Source of the DNA: Desulfamplus sp.
Lineage (GTDB): Bacteria; Desulfobacterota; Desulfobacteria; Desulfobacterales; Desulfobacteraceae
Assembly: GCA_015233755.1 (NCBI GenBank)
Contig: JADFXA010000100.1
Location: 1-7,561 of the forward strand
Length of the DNA stretch: 7,561 nucleotides
Direction of reading: 5' to 3'
In this document: positions 1 through 6,065 of the stretch, one piece after another
How positions within the stretch are numbered: the first letter of the stretch is position 1
Layout: the number at the start of each line of letters is the position of its first letter
Notes under the pieces: model-generated
Databases searched by the model: none
Seen by the model: the letters and a program-made list of their open reading frames with translations, nothing else
What the model was told of the DNA's origin: nothing
Translations under genes and position numbers: made by a program

Positions 1-44
1 AGATGAAAAAAACAGATTAACAATAATAATTTAGGAATAAAAAA

Positions 45-353
45 ATGGATAGCAAAATAATAGATAGTAATAAAAAAATATTTTCTCAACTTGTTGATTT
101 TCAAAAAAATATGTTTGAAAATTCTTATGCAATGTTAAGCAATATGCAAGAGCAAGGCGAACAGCTTTTCAGCAAAGCTATTGAAAAAAATCCTTTAGTT
201 CCTAACGACACTCTTAAAGTGTGTACATATTGGATGGATTTTATCAAGAAAAATAGAAAAAATTATAAATCATACATTGATACAAATTTCATAAAAGTTA
301 AAGATATTTTTCAAATTAATGAGCCAACAGATTCAGGCAGCATTAAAAAATAA
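45..353 (+). CDS. Phasin-like PHA granule-associated protein (small helical protein)
   Basis: This 102-residue protein probably coats polyhydroxyalkanoate granules in the cytoplasm and may assist the synthase encoded next to it. It has no signal peptide or membrane segment. It reads as two amphipathic, lysine-rich helices, roughly residues 5-46 and 54-92, with a proline-containing break (KNPLVPND, about 48-55) between them. The second helix carries the pattern W-MDFIKKNRKNYKSYID, which resembles the C-terminal helix of short deltaproteobacterial phasins with a W-xx-x-KKGRxxFK style. The ATG is preceded by AGGA at 33-36 with 8-nt spacing. The call rests on helix pattern, size and position directly upstream of a PhaC-like gene; phasins are poorly conserved in sequence. 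The alternative is a PhaE-type synthase subunit, but PhaE is usually much longer. Family assignment is moderate. Confidence 0.62.
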   Translation: MDSKIIDSNKKIFSQLVDFQKNMFENSYAMLSNMQEQGEQLFSKAIEKNPLVPNDTLKVCTYWMDFIKKNRKNYKSYIDTNFIKVKDIFQINEPTDSGSIKK

Positions 354-382
354 TCTTTATTTTAAAAAATGATTTAAAGATT
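352..382 (+). repeat. Short inverted repeat right after the phasin-like stop
   Basis: The arms AATCTTTA (352-359) and TAAAGATT (375-382) are perfectly complementary over 8 bp. The right arm overlaps the left arm of the larger hairpin at 377-411, so the two stems cannot form at the same time. No U-tract follows. This could be part of a switchable structure or simply chance in AT-rich DNA. Confidence 0.4.
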
Positions 383-411
383 TGACAACTTTTAAAAAGT
401 TGTCAAATCTT
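377..411 (+). repeat. Perfect 17-bp inverted repeat between the phasin-like gene and phaC
   Basis: The left arm is 377-393 and the right arm 395-411, with the core AAGATTTGACAACTTTT read in both directions around one central base. As RNA it would form a long AT-rich stem; the central A/T pairs would open as the loop. It is followed by TAATCTTTG, not a U-run, so it is not a textbook intrinsic terminator. It may act as a leaky terminator or as a 3'-end stabiliser that lets the upstream phasin message accumulate above the synthase message. The same element reads identically on either strand. Confidence 0.7.
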
Positions 412-415
412 AATC

Positions 416-442
416 TTTGATAAAACCTAAAACCTTATCAAA
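416..442 (+). repeat. 8-bp inverted repeat upstream of the phaC ribosome binding site
   Basis: The arms TTTGATAA (416-423) and TTATCAAA (435-442) enclose an 11-nt A/C-rich loop. The stem ends 16 nt before the GGAGA ribosome-binding sequence of the next gene, so it would sit in the leader of the phaC message immediately after the 17-bp hairpin. Function is unknown. Confidence 0.4.
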
Positions 443-458
443 TCTAATTAAAGATAAT

Positions 459-463
459 GGAGA
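459..463 (+). promoter_or_regulatory. Ribosome binding site supporting the GTG start of phaC
   Basis: GGAGA at 459-463 lies about 7 nt upstream of the GTG at 470. No in-frame ATG occurs near it; the next in-frame methionine is codon 56. This spacing therefore supports GTG as the true initiator. Confidence 0.7.
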
Positions 464-469
464 CCACCT

Positions 470-2026
470 GTGGATAATGCTACAACTCTTTCAGATTCAG
501 CAATAGACGAGATTCCTAAATTACTTTTAGGATATTTTAATGCTGCCAATAATCTTGTTTCAGGTATAACAAAGTATAATAATGATTTTTTTATACCATT
601 TCTTACTGCAACATTTTATTTTAATAATGTTGAAATGTCAGGAGTTCATAAAGATTCTCCATTAGAGCAGTGGAACGCATATATGAAACTGCTTGAGTTT
701 AATTTAGAAATCCTATCTCGATACCACTCAGGCACTGTTGATGCTTTAGAAGATTTTATTGAAAAGGAGTCTAAAGAGCTATCACTTGCAATTTACAACA
801 CCGTGTTTAATCGTGATGGAGAGAAACTTACCGATTTTTTTAAACGCCAATTTGACATAATTGAAGGTGTTACTCAAAATTTCCCAAAAGCTGTTAGAGA
901 TATTGAGCCAGAATATGGATTTCACTTTGAAAGAGGAGAGCAAAAGCCATTTGCAGAGACTGAACGCTTCTTAGTATATCCTGTCCTACCAACAGATAGC
1001 AAAATTACGATAGATAAGACGGCAAAACCTGTTCTTATAATTCCACCGTTTGTTCTTGGCAGCAATATACTTGGTTTTTTACCCAAAGATAATAGAAGTT
1101 ATGCCCATTGTTTTGCAAATCAAGGTATTCCAACATATATTCGTATTATGAAAGATATTAATACAACTCCTGCTTTTCAGGTTATGACAATGGAAGAAGA
1201 TGCTATAGATACCCGTTTTTTTTGTCAGAAGATAATGGCGCAGCATGGGAACAAGGTAACTCTTAATGGCTATTGCCAAGGTGGCTATAGCGCTTTGTGC
1301 AATATCCTGTCCGGAGAGCTTGATTCTGTAGTTGATGCACTTATAACCTGTGTTGCCCCAATGGACGGCACAAGAAGCAAAGGGCTTGGGCATTTTCTTA
1401 GAGCTCTTCCTGCAAGATTTAACAATCTGCTCTATGGAACAAAGACCTTGCCTAATGGTAATAAAGTTGCTGACGGTAATCTCATGGGCTGGGTTTATAA
1501 GCTCAAAAGCATTGAGCATGAAGCACCTATTGTCTCTTTTTTCAGAGATATGTTTATGATTGCACAGGCAGAAGAAAAATCAGTCAAACTAAGTAAAACA
1601 GCGTTAGCGTTAAATTACTGGCTTAAAAATGAAAGGACAGATATTCCGCTTGCAATCACATCAATGAGTTTTGCCTCATATAATATTCCTGTTACACCAG
1701 ATGGCACCTTGCCCGTAACCATGTTTGGAAGACCTCTCAATTTCAAAACAATTGAGGAAAAAAAGATTCCTTGGCTTCTCTGCTATGGCGAAAATGACGA
1801 TCTTGTAGAAAAAGAGACAGCACTTGCTCCATTAGACTACATAAAAGTTGAGACAACACCCTTTCCGAAAGGTCATGTAGCCATTGCAACATCATGGTCT
1901 CATCCCGAATCTGCATATGCTCTTCATACTCGGTTTGGTAAAGATAAACAGTATCGGGGACCCGTAAGGTTTCAGATGGATTTAGATTCCCAAATAGTTA
2001 AATCGGAAAATAGCAACAAAGTTTAG
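470..2026 (+). CDS. phaC: PHA synthase-like alpha/beta-hydrolase (PhaC family)
   Basis: This enzyme likely polymerises (R)-3-hydroxyacyl-CoA into polyhydroxyalkanoate at the granule surface. The 518-residue protein has an N-terminal helical region (about 1-160), then an alpha/beta-hydrolase core. Visible landmarks are PVLIIPP at 187-193, the lipase-like box GYCQGG at 267-272 with nucleophile Cys269, GENDDLVE at 440-447 with the probable catalytic Asp443, and KGHVAIA at 467-473 with His469. Cysteine in place of the serine of true lipases is the PhaC signature. The length is shorter than typical class I enzymes (near 590) and well above class III/IV (about 350-360), so the class is uncertain. 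Translation starts at GTG with a good ribosome binding site. It follows the phasin-like gene in the same direction, but beta-ketothiolase, acetoacetyl-CoA reductase and PhaE are not in the window. The substrate range cannot be read from sequence. An intracellular PHA depolymerase, which can also use Cys, is a less likely alternative. Confidence 0.82.
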   Translation: MDNATTLSDSAIDEIPKLLLGYFNAANNLVSGITKYNNDFFIPFLTATFYFNNVEMSGVHKDSPLEQWNAYMKLLEFNLEILSRYHSGTVDALEDFIEKESKELSLAIYNTVFNRDGEKLTDFFKRQFDIIEGVTQNFPKAVRDIEPEYGFHFERGEQKPFAETERFLVYPVLPTDSKITIDKTAKPVLIIPPFVLGSNILGFLPKDNRSYAHCFANQGIPTYIRIMKDINTTPAFQVMTMEEDAIDTRFFCQKIMAQHGNKVTLNGYCQGGYSALCNILSGELDSVVDALITCVAPMDGTRSKGLGHFLRALPARFNNLLYGTKTLPNGNKVADGNLMGWVYKLKSIEHEAPIVSFFRDMFMIAQAEEKSVKLSKTALALNYWLKNERTDIPLAITSMSFASYNIPVTPDGTLPVTMFGRPLNFKTIEEKKIPWLLCYGENDDLVEKETALAPLDYIKVETTPFPKGHVAIATSWSHPESAYALHTRFGKDKQYRGPVRFQMDLDSQIVKSENSNKV

Positions 2027-2028
2027 GG

Positions 2029-2060
2029 TAGTGTTCTTGATGCTTGGTTTTAGAACACTA
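2029..2060. terminator. Candidate convergent hairpin between phaC and the receiver gene
   Basis: The arms TAGTGTTCT (2029-2037) and AGAACACTA (2052-2060) form a 9-bp stem with a 14-nt loop, starting 2 nt after the phaC stop. No clear U-run follows on either strand. It may mark the 3' end of phaC and, read backwards, of the receiver transcript, but as an intrinsic terminator it is weak. Confidence 0.45.
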
Positions 2061-2100
2061 CAAAATAACGTATATGTCCTTTGGTATCTTAAAATCAGAT

Positions 2101-2475
2101 TTATGGGAACAGCATAGACTCTACTTTAGCTAAGAGATCCTTAAATGGAGATGCTTTTGACATCATGTGCTGTTTTCCAACCATTCCATTTTTAGTGTCT
2201 GATGGCATAACAAGCGAGGAACAAAAGAGAAGAGGGATATTTTTAGTATCTTCAGCGTCAAATATCGCTCTTGCAACATCGCCGCCATCAACACCAGGCA
2301 TCTCAATATCACAGATTATCAAATCTGGTTTTTCTGTCTTAGCAAGGTCTAAAGCTTGTTTACTCTTATTTGTAAATACAACATTGAATTTTCCTGTTTT
2401 TTCAAATTTTGTTTTAAGAAGCGTAGTAACCGATGGATCATCATCAACAAGCATTATTTTCTTTAAATCTTCCAT
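2101..2475 (-). CDS. Stand-alone CheY-like receiver (response regulator)
   Basis: This 124-residue protein is a single phosphoacceptor receiver domain with no DNA-binding or enzymatic output, so it would signal by protein contact or act as a phosphate relay or sink. Visible receiver residues are the acidic pair Asp11/Asp12 in MLVDDDP, phosphoacceptor Asp56 in IICDIEMPG, Ser86 at the switch Thr/Ser position (IPLLFCSS), and the conserved Lys107 in MMSKASPF. The Lys is followed by Ala-Ser-Pro instead of the usual direct Lys-Pro, and the aromatic switch position three residues earlier is Met104. The ATG has AAGGAGA on the minus strand 9 nt upstream (2485-2491). It lies 188 nt downstream of the glutamate dehydrogenase gene in the same direction, but a terminator-like hairpin stands between them. 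No histidine kinase is visible nearby, so the partner is unknown. The receiver fold is certain; the pathway is not. Confidence 0.9.
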   Translation of the reverse strand: MEDLKKIMLVDDDPSVTTLLKTKFEKTGKFNVVFTNKSKQALDLAKTEKPDLIICDIEMPGVDGGDVARAIFDAEDTKNIPLLFCSSLVMPSDTKNGMVGKQHMMSKASPFKDLLAKVESMLFP

Positions 2476-2512
2476 AAGAAAAAATCTCCTTATTTTTTAT
2501 TTAATCTTTCTT

Positions 2513-2540
2513 TCAGCCGATGGTTAAAACCATCGGCTGA
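2513..2540. repeat. 13-bp perfect inverted repeat just upstream of the receiver gene
   Basis: The arms TCAGCCGATGGTT (2513-2525) and AACCATCGGCTGA (2528-2540) form a GC-rich stem. In the minus-strand direction it ends about 20 nt before the receiver's ribosome binding site and is not followed by a U-run. It is one of three adjacent hairpins in 2513-2608. It could be a leader structure of the receiver message, an RNA-processing site or half of a terminator pair. Confidence 0.7.
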
Positions 2541-2543
2541 GTT

Positions 2544-2567
2544 AAAAAAGTCCTCTTAAGAGGACTT
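2544..2567 (-). terminator. Likely intrinsic terminator after glutamate dehydrogenase
   Basis: The perfect palindrome AAGTCCTCTTAAGAGGACTT (2548-2567) is followed, on the minus strand, by further T residues so that the stem ends in a run of six T (2549-2544). This is the only one of the three clustered hairpins with a proper U-tract, and its orientation fits termination of transcripts arriving from the glutamate dehydrogenase gene before the receiver gene. The stem is short once a loop is allowed (about 8 bp). Confidence 0.6.
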
Positions 2568-2573
2568 GGACAA

Positions 2574-2608
2574 TGCAGCCCTGAGCTAAACTAAAGCTCA
2601 GGGCTGCA
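2574..2608. repeat. 14-bp perfect inverted repeat downstream of glutamate dehydrogenase
   Basis: The arms TGCAGCCCTGAGCT (2574-2587) and AGCTCAGGGCTGCA (2595-2608) enclose a 7-nt loop. This is the strongest GC-rich stem in the window and starts 55 nt beyond the dehydrogenase stop on the minus strand. It has no U-run directly after it but sits 6 nt before the U-tract hairpin at 2544-2567. It may protect the 3' end of the dehydrogenase message or form a tandem terminator with its neighbour. Confidence 0.72.
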
Positions 2609-2663
2609 AAACAAATTAAAAGCTCAAATTAATACCTTGTTCAGTATATATAAATTAACTTCT

Positions 2664-5600
2664 TTAACTTACTGCTAATTCAATTGCCTTTATGAAATTC
2701 TTATTCACATTTAACATAAACTCTTCCCACTCAAGACCATATTTATAAAATGCCATTGAAGAGAGCTTTTTGGTTATAATGGCGTTTCTGTAAGCAACCA
2801 TCTCATCAGAGTTTAAAGTCTTCATAATCGCTTCTCTCCCAAGCTTGGTTATAAGAATTTGTGGAATATAATTTTCCATAACATTCCAGATAATTTTATC
2901 ATTTTTAAGAATTGTTTGAAGGTTAGCCTCACAAATATCTTGAAGGCTGAAAATCTGTTCGCTCGTCTTTTCAGAAAGTTCAAAAAGTGGGATTGATGGG
3001 TTTGCATCATGGATTTTAATGAGCATTCCAGTTTCAGCGGATGAATATTTTTGAACAAGAAGCATGATATCCTTTGTCAATGCCCATTTTGTCGCAACAT
3101 CTTTAAGGAGCTTCTCCTCATAATCTTCGCCTAAAAGAAAAGCTGTCAAAACCTCTGCAATTGAACTGCTAAATACTCCTCCCTTGTTTGCCGTTGAATC
3201 TTTTATCTGTTTGATATTTGTTGATGTGGCAATATATCGCCTTGAAGCATCATCAAAAAAGACATTTGCACCTTCAACAATGAATTTTAACTCTTTGAAG
3301 TTATTAATGAAACTTTGAACATTTGCATGGTTGATTGTATCTTTAAAACCTCCGCAAGGTATGAACGCCTCAATATTTGCTTTAGCTATAAATTTACGGT
3401 TTGCGGGATCAAGTAGAAATGTTCTATGAAACATTGCGCCATTTTCAATAAAAGTTCCATCTGGCAGGGTTATCTCTTTTGATTTTAGTGGAACCATAAA
3501 TCCATCAGGACTTAATTTTTCAATTGGAAACGCAAGAGAGTTTGCCCTTGGTGAAGTATGACGCATAAATGCAATTTTCATTAACTCATTTTTATCAAGA
3601 CCTTCTGGGTCAAACAAAATTGAACCGCCATCAATAATCAGGCATATTTTTCCTTTGTAGCACTGAATCTGATTTGCTCCAAGATCACCATCTGGACCTC
3701 CTGTCATCATAAGATTTAGGTTCTCTTCTTTTGCTCCATAGTGGTCTATCATGGTTCTAAAAGAACTCATAATACAGGTGGTTGTCATTCCACTTGTTGC
3801 AATTGGATTCTCTTGAGATTGTAGAGAAATATTGTTTGCTAAAGAACTGCTTGAAGCAGCATCTTTTTGAGAATCTGAGATTTTGCTCTTATCAAAAATG
3901 TTGTCTAATATATGATTCATATTGGTTGTTATCACAACAGAATCACCATTTATCTGCAACTCTGTTCCACTCTTTTCCCTGTCAAACAGACCAAAAACAT
4001 CACCATTTGCCAAAATTCCGTATGTGTCATGTGGAATACCAAAACTCTTACCAGTTGTGATTGTCCTCCAATATTTATAGCCACGTTCCTTTGCATGGTA
4101 TGAGATAGAGTCCATAAGAGGTGCTGTCCCCTCATCAGGACCAAAGAATATCATCTCTGTTTTGCCATAGTAATCAATAATTGTCTCATGCCCAAGCATT
4201 AAATCCATAATACCTTCTGTGTAGTCATATAGAGCATCAAGAGCGTAGCCATTTGCGTAATCAGCATGAGGCACAACAACACCTTTTGAGCCACTTTCGC
4301 AAATATCTTTATGTTTAAGCCTCTGAGCCTTTGGACCTAAAGCATAATTGAGAAGAACAGCATTATCAAGCTCTGTACTATGGTTTGATGGAGTTACCCT
4401 TATTAATCTCAATCCACCCCTTGCGATGTCGCTTGCTCTAAGGTGAGTTCCACTTGCATAGTGTCCATTTACATAAAAGATACCATAGACAAATTGATTA
4501 AATACAAGAGGATCAAGAATTGAGTTGTCAAATCGGAAGGCGTATGATCGTTTTTCAGGCTTATAAAAATTGGTTTTAAGGGTGCAAGCTACAAATTTAG
4601 CTATAAATTTAAAAATATCATACCCAAGTTTATAATCCATGAATCTTCCAGATATTATTTTGTCAAATTCACCTAATTTCTGATTAAGTTTTTCATCTGT
4701 TATCTGCCTTGCCGCTTTAGGGTTGAAACGGCTATCAAAAACATTAAATAGAAATTTAATCAGGTCTGGATGCTTTTTAACAATCTCCATAATTATTGCA
4801 GCAGTATATGCTGATTTGTTAGATGTGTGAACCCTTGAAGCAAAAGCATCTTTGTAGTCGTCATTGGAGAGGCTTGACATAATCTCTCTATCGGTTAGGT
4901 TTTCACTCTCTTTGTAGATAAACATTCTAACAAAATCAATTGCATTACCAGCAAATAGCATCTCTTTAAATGTAAGTTTTTCTTGCACATAAAGCTCTGT
5001 GATCTCGCTTACCCTGAATGAGAGGTATGCACAAAGATCGTTTACAAGCAAAACTTCTTTTTTGATTGAAAGCTCTCCAAGTGCGTAAAGTGAGCATATT
5101 GATGAAGGAATAGAAGATTTCCCCCAATATGGTTCCCAGTAAGCTCTATTTAAAATAAGGCCATGATCTTGAAAAAGTTTCCTAAAAACAGGCAGTTGAG
5201 GAGTTGGAAAATCGCTGTTAAACATAAGCCTTGTTTCGCCAGTAGCTGGCAGATTAAAGGTCTCTATTAGTGGAATTACTGAGTTCTCGGACGATTTGAG
5301 GAAATTTTCATAGCGCCTTCTTGTTGGTTCGGGAGTTGCTTTATAATCACCAGCAAGATTGAACAAAAATCTCGACTGTTCAAACTCTTTTTTGGTAAAA
5401 TCTTGGACTGTTTCTGGTCTTATGAGGTAAGTGTAGTAATTGCTTTTTGGACTATAGTGGTATTCTCGCCGATGTCCTGACATAAGAGGGGCAAGAATAT
5501 TCTCCATCTTATCTCTTGTCTCTTGTGTGGCGATTCTTACCCTTTGGGCATCTGATGCTATCTCTAAGTTAAAATCAATATCAGCTACAAGTCCGTAAAG

Positions 5601-5888
5601 GGTTACTTTGCCATCTTGAAACCTCATACTTGTTGCAATTGAGTATAAAATATATTTCAGAGAGTCTTTTTTAATATGTTCAAAAAAATAGTTTGGTAAA
5701 TCAAGGTCATTTAATAAAATCCCAGCAGCCATATTAATACAACCAGCGGTTATCAGCCCTTCTGACGCAAGATCAATTACTGCTTCATATAAAATACGGG
5801 TATCAAGGTTTACACTTTGTGCTTTATCAATTATATAGCTTGATTTTGAAATATACTCTAACTTGTTAGACATTTCAGGGTTTTCCAT
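2664..5888 (-). CDS. NAD-dependent glutamate dehydrogenase, large (about 115-kDa class)
   Basis: This enzyme catalyses oxidative deamination of L-glutamate to 2-oxoglutarate and ammonium with NAD+, in the cytoplasm, and usually acts in amino-acid catabolism. The 1074-residue length matches the roughly 115-kDa large GDH class (yeast Gdh2-like), not the approximately 1600-residue bacterial 180-kDa class or the 450-residue small GDHs. Residues 1-450 form the class-specific N-terminal region. The catalytic part shows RGGLRLIR (490-497), SGSKGVVV with probable catalytic Lys535 (532-539), FGPDEGTAP with probable catalytic Asp585 (582-590), GIPHDTYG (617-624), the glycine-rich nucleotide-binding loop TGGPDGDLGANQ (729-740), VEGANVFFDDASRRY (871-885) and NKGGVFSSSIAEV (901-913). 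A Ser/Asn/Gln-rich stretch at about 668-698 looks like a low-complexity linker. The ATG has AAGGAGA 4-5 nt upstream on the minus strand (5893-5899). It is divergent from the Smr gene and followed by a terminator-like hairpin. Confidence 0.92.
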   Translation of the reverse strand: MENPEMSNKLEYISKSSYIIDKAQSVNLDTRILYEAVIDLASEGLITAGCINMAAGILLNDLDLPNYFFEHIKKDSLKYILYSIATSMRFQDGKVTLYGLVADIDFNLEIASDAQRVRIATQETRDKMENILAPLMSGHRREYHYSPKSNYYTYLIRPETVQDFTKKEFEQSRFLFNLAGDYKATPEPTRRRYENFLKSSENSVIPLIETFNLPATGETRLMFNSDFPTPQLPVFRKLFQDHGLILNRAYWEPYWGKSSIPSSICSLYALGELSIKKEVLLVNDLCAYLSFRVSEITELYVQEKLTFKEMLFAGNAIDFVRMFIYKESENLTDREIMSSLSNDDYKDAFASRVHTSNKSAYTAAIIMEIVKKHPDLIKFLFNVFDSRFNPKAARQITDEKLNQKLGEFDKIISGRFMDYKLGYDIFKFIAKFVACTLKTNFYKPEKRSYAFRFDNSILDPLVFNQFVYGIFYVNGHYASGTHLRASDIARGGLRLIRVTPSNHSTELDNAVLLNYALGPKAQRLKHKDICESGSKGVVVPHADYANGYALDALYDYTEGIMDLMLGHETIIDYYGKTEMIFFGPDEGTAPLMDSISYHAKERGYKYWRTITTGKSFGIPHDTYGILANGDVFGLFDREKSGTELQINGDSVVITTNMNHILDNIFDKSKISDSQKDAASSSSLANNISLQSQENPIATSGMTTTCIMSSFRTMIDHYGAKEENLNLMMTGGPDGDLGANQIQCYKGKICLIIDGGSILFDPEGLDKNELMKIAFMRHTSPRANSLAFPIEKLSPDGFMVPLKSKEITLPDGTFIENGAMFHRTFLLDPANRKFIAKANIEAFIPCGGFKDTINHANVQSFINNFKELKFIVEGANVFFDDASRRYIATSTNIKQIKDSTANKGGVFSSSIAEVLTAFLLGEDYEEKLLKDVATKWALTKDIMLLVQKYSSAETGMLIKIHDANPSIPLFELSEKTSEQIFSLQDICEANLQTILKNDKIIWNVMENYIPQILITKLGREAIMKTLNSDEMVAYRNAIITKKLSSMAFYKYGLEWEEFMLNVNKNFIKAIELAVS

Positions 5889-5907
5889 GAACTCTCCTTA
5901 TGTTATT

Positions 5908-5934
5908 GATTTTTTTGTGGTAACACAAAAAATC
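5908..5934. repeat. Imperfect inverted repeat close upstream of glutamate dehydrogenase
   Basis: GA-T7-GTG (5908-5919) and CAC-A6-TC (5924-5934) pair around GTAA with one bulged T. The repeat lies about 20 nt upstream of the dehydrogenase start codon on the minus strand, just before its ribosome binding site. It could be a repressor operator or a hairpin in the 5' leader. The core TTGTG-N4-CACAA is too closely spaced to be a classic CRP/FNR site. Confidence 0.45.
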
Positions 5935-6053
5935 ATCTTGGTTATTTTGTGAATTTTATTTACTGATTGAATTGAAATTTAAAATATTTTTCTTTCTAAC
6001 ACAACTTTTAAATATACGGCAAACAATACTATAAAAAGAGCTCAACTTTGTTG

Positions 6054-6058
6054 AAAGG
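6054..6058 (+). promoter_or_regulatory. Ribosome binding site deciding the Smr gene start
   Basis: AAAGG at 6054-6058 lies 7 nt before ATG at 6066. It falls inside the longer open frame that begins with TTG codons at 6048 and 6051, and those codons have no such sequence in front of them. The ATG is therefore the better start. Confidence 0.6.
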
Positions 6059-6065
6059 TGCAACT

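Larger units (their letters stand above)
5889..6065. promoter_or_regulatory. Divergent intergenic region with promoters for the GDH and Smr genes
   Basis: This 177-bp, very AT-rich stretch must hold the start signals for two divergent genes. On the plus strand TACTAT at 6027-6032, within AATACTATAAAAAG, is a possible -10 box about 34 nt before the Smr start codon, but its -35 partner (AACTTT near 6004-6009) is weak. On the minus strand no pair close to consensus stands out. I saw no sigma-54 type GG/GC pair. Exact promoters cannot be fixed by eye. Confidence 0.4.

Noticed and set aside
1079..1519. 146-codon open frame antisense to phaC
   Set aside because: It lies wholly inside the well-supported phaC coding region, shows no recognisable motif and has no ribosome binding site context; it is a shadow of the real gene.
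2165..2527. 120-codon open frame opposite the receiver gene
   Set aside because: The opposite strand encodes a clear receiver domain with all phosphorylation residues; this frame is low-complexity Ser/Leu/Phe-rich shadow sequence.
2548..2608. Mobile element or CRISPR-like repeat
   Set aside because: The three hairpins have unrelated arm sequences, there is no spacer periodicity, and no transposase, terminal repeats or target duplication is visible.
5915..5928. CRP/FNR-type site upstream of glutamate dehydrogenase
   Set aside because: The half-sites TTGTG and CACAA are only 4 nt apart; the classic TGTGA-N6-TCACA and TTGAT-N4-ATCAA patterns are not met.
6048..6065. TTG starts at 6048 and 6051 for the Smr protein
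   Set aside because: The AAAGG sequence lies downstream of them and is spaced correctly for the ATG at 6066.
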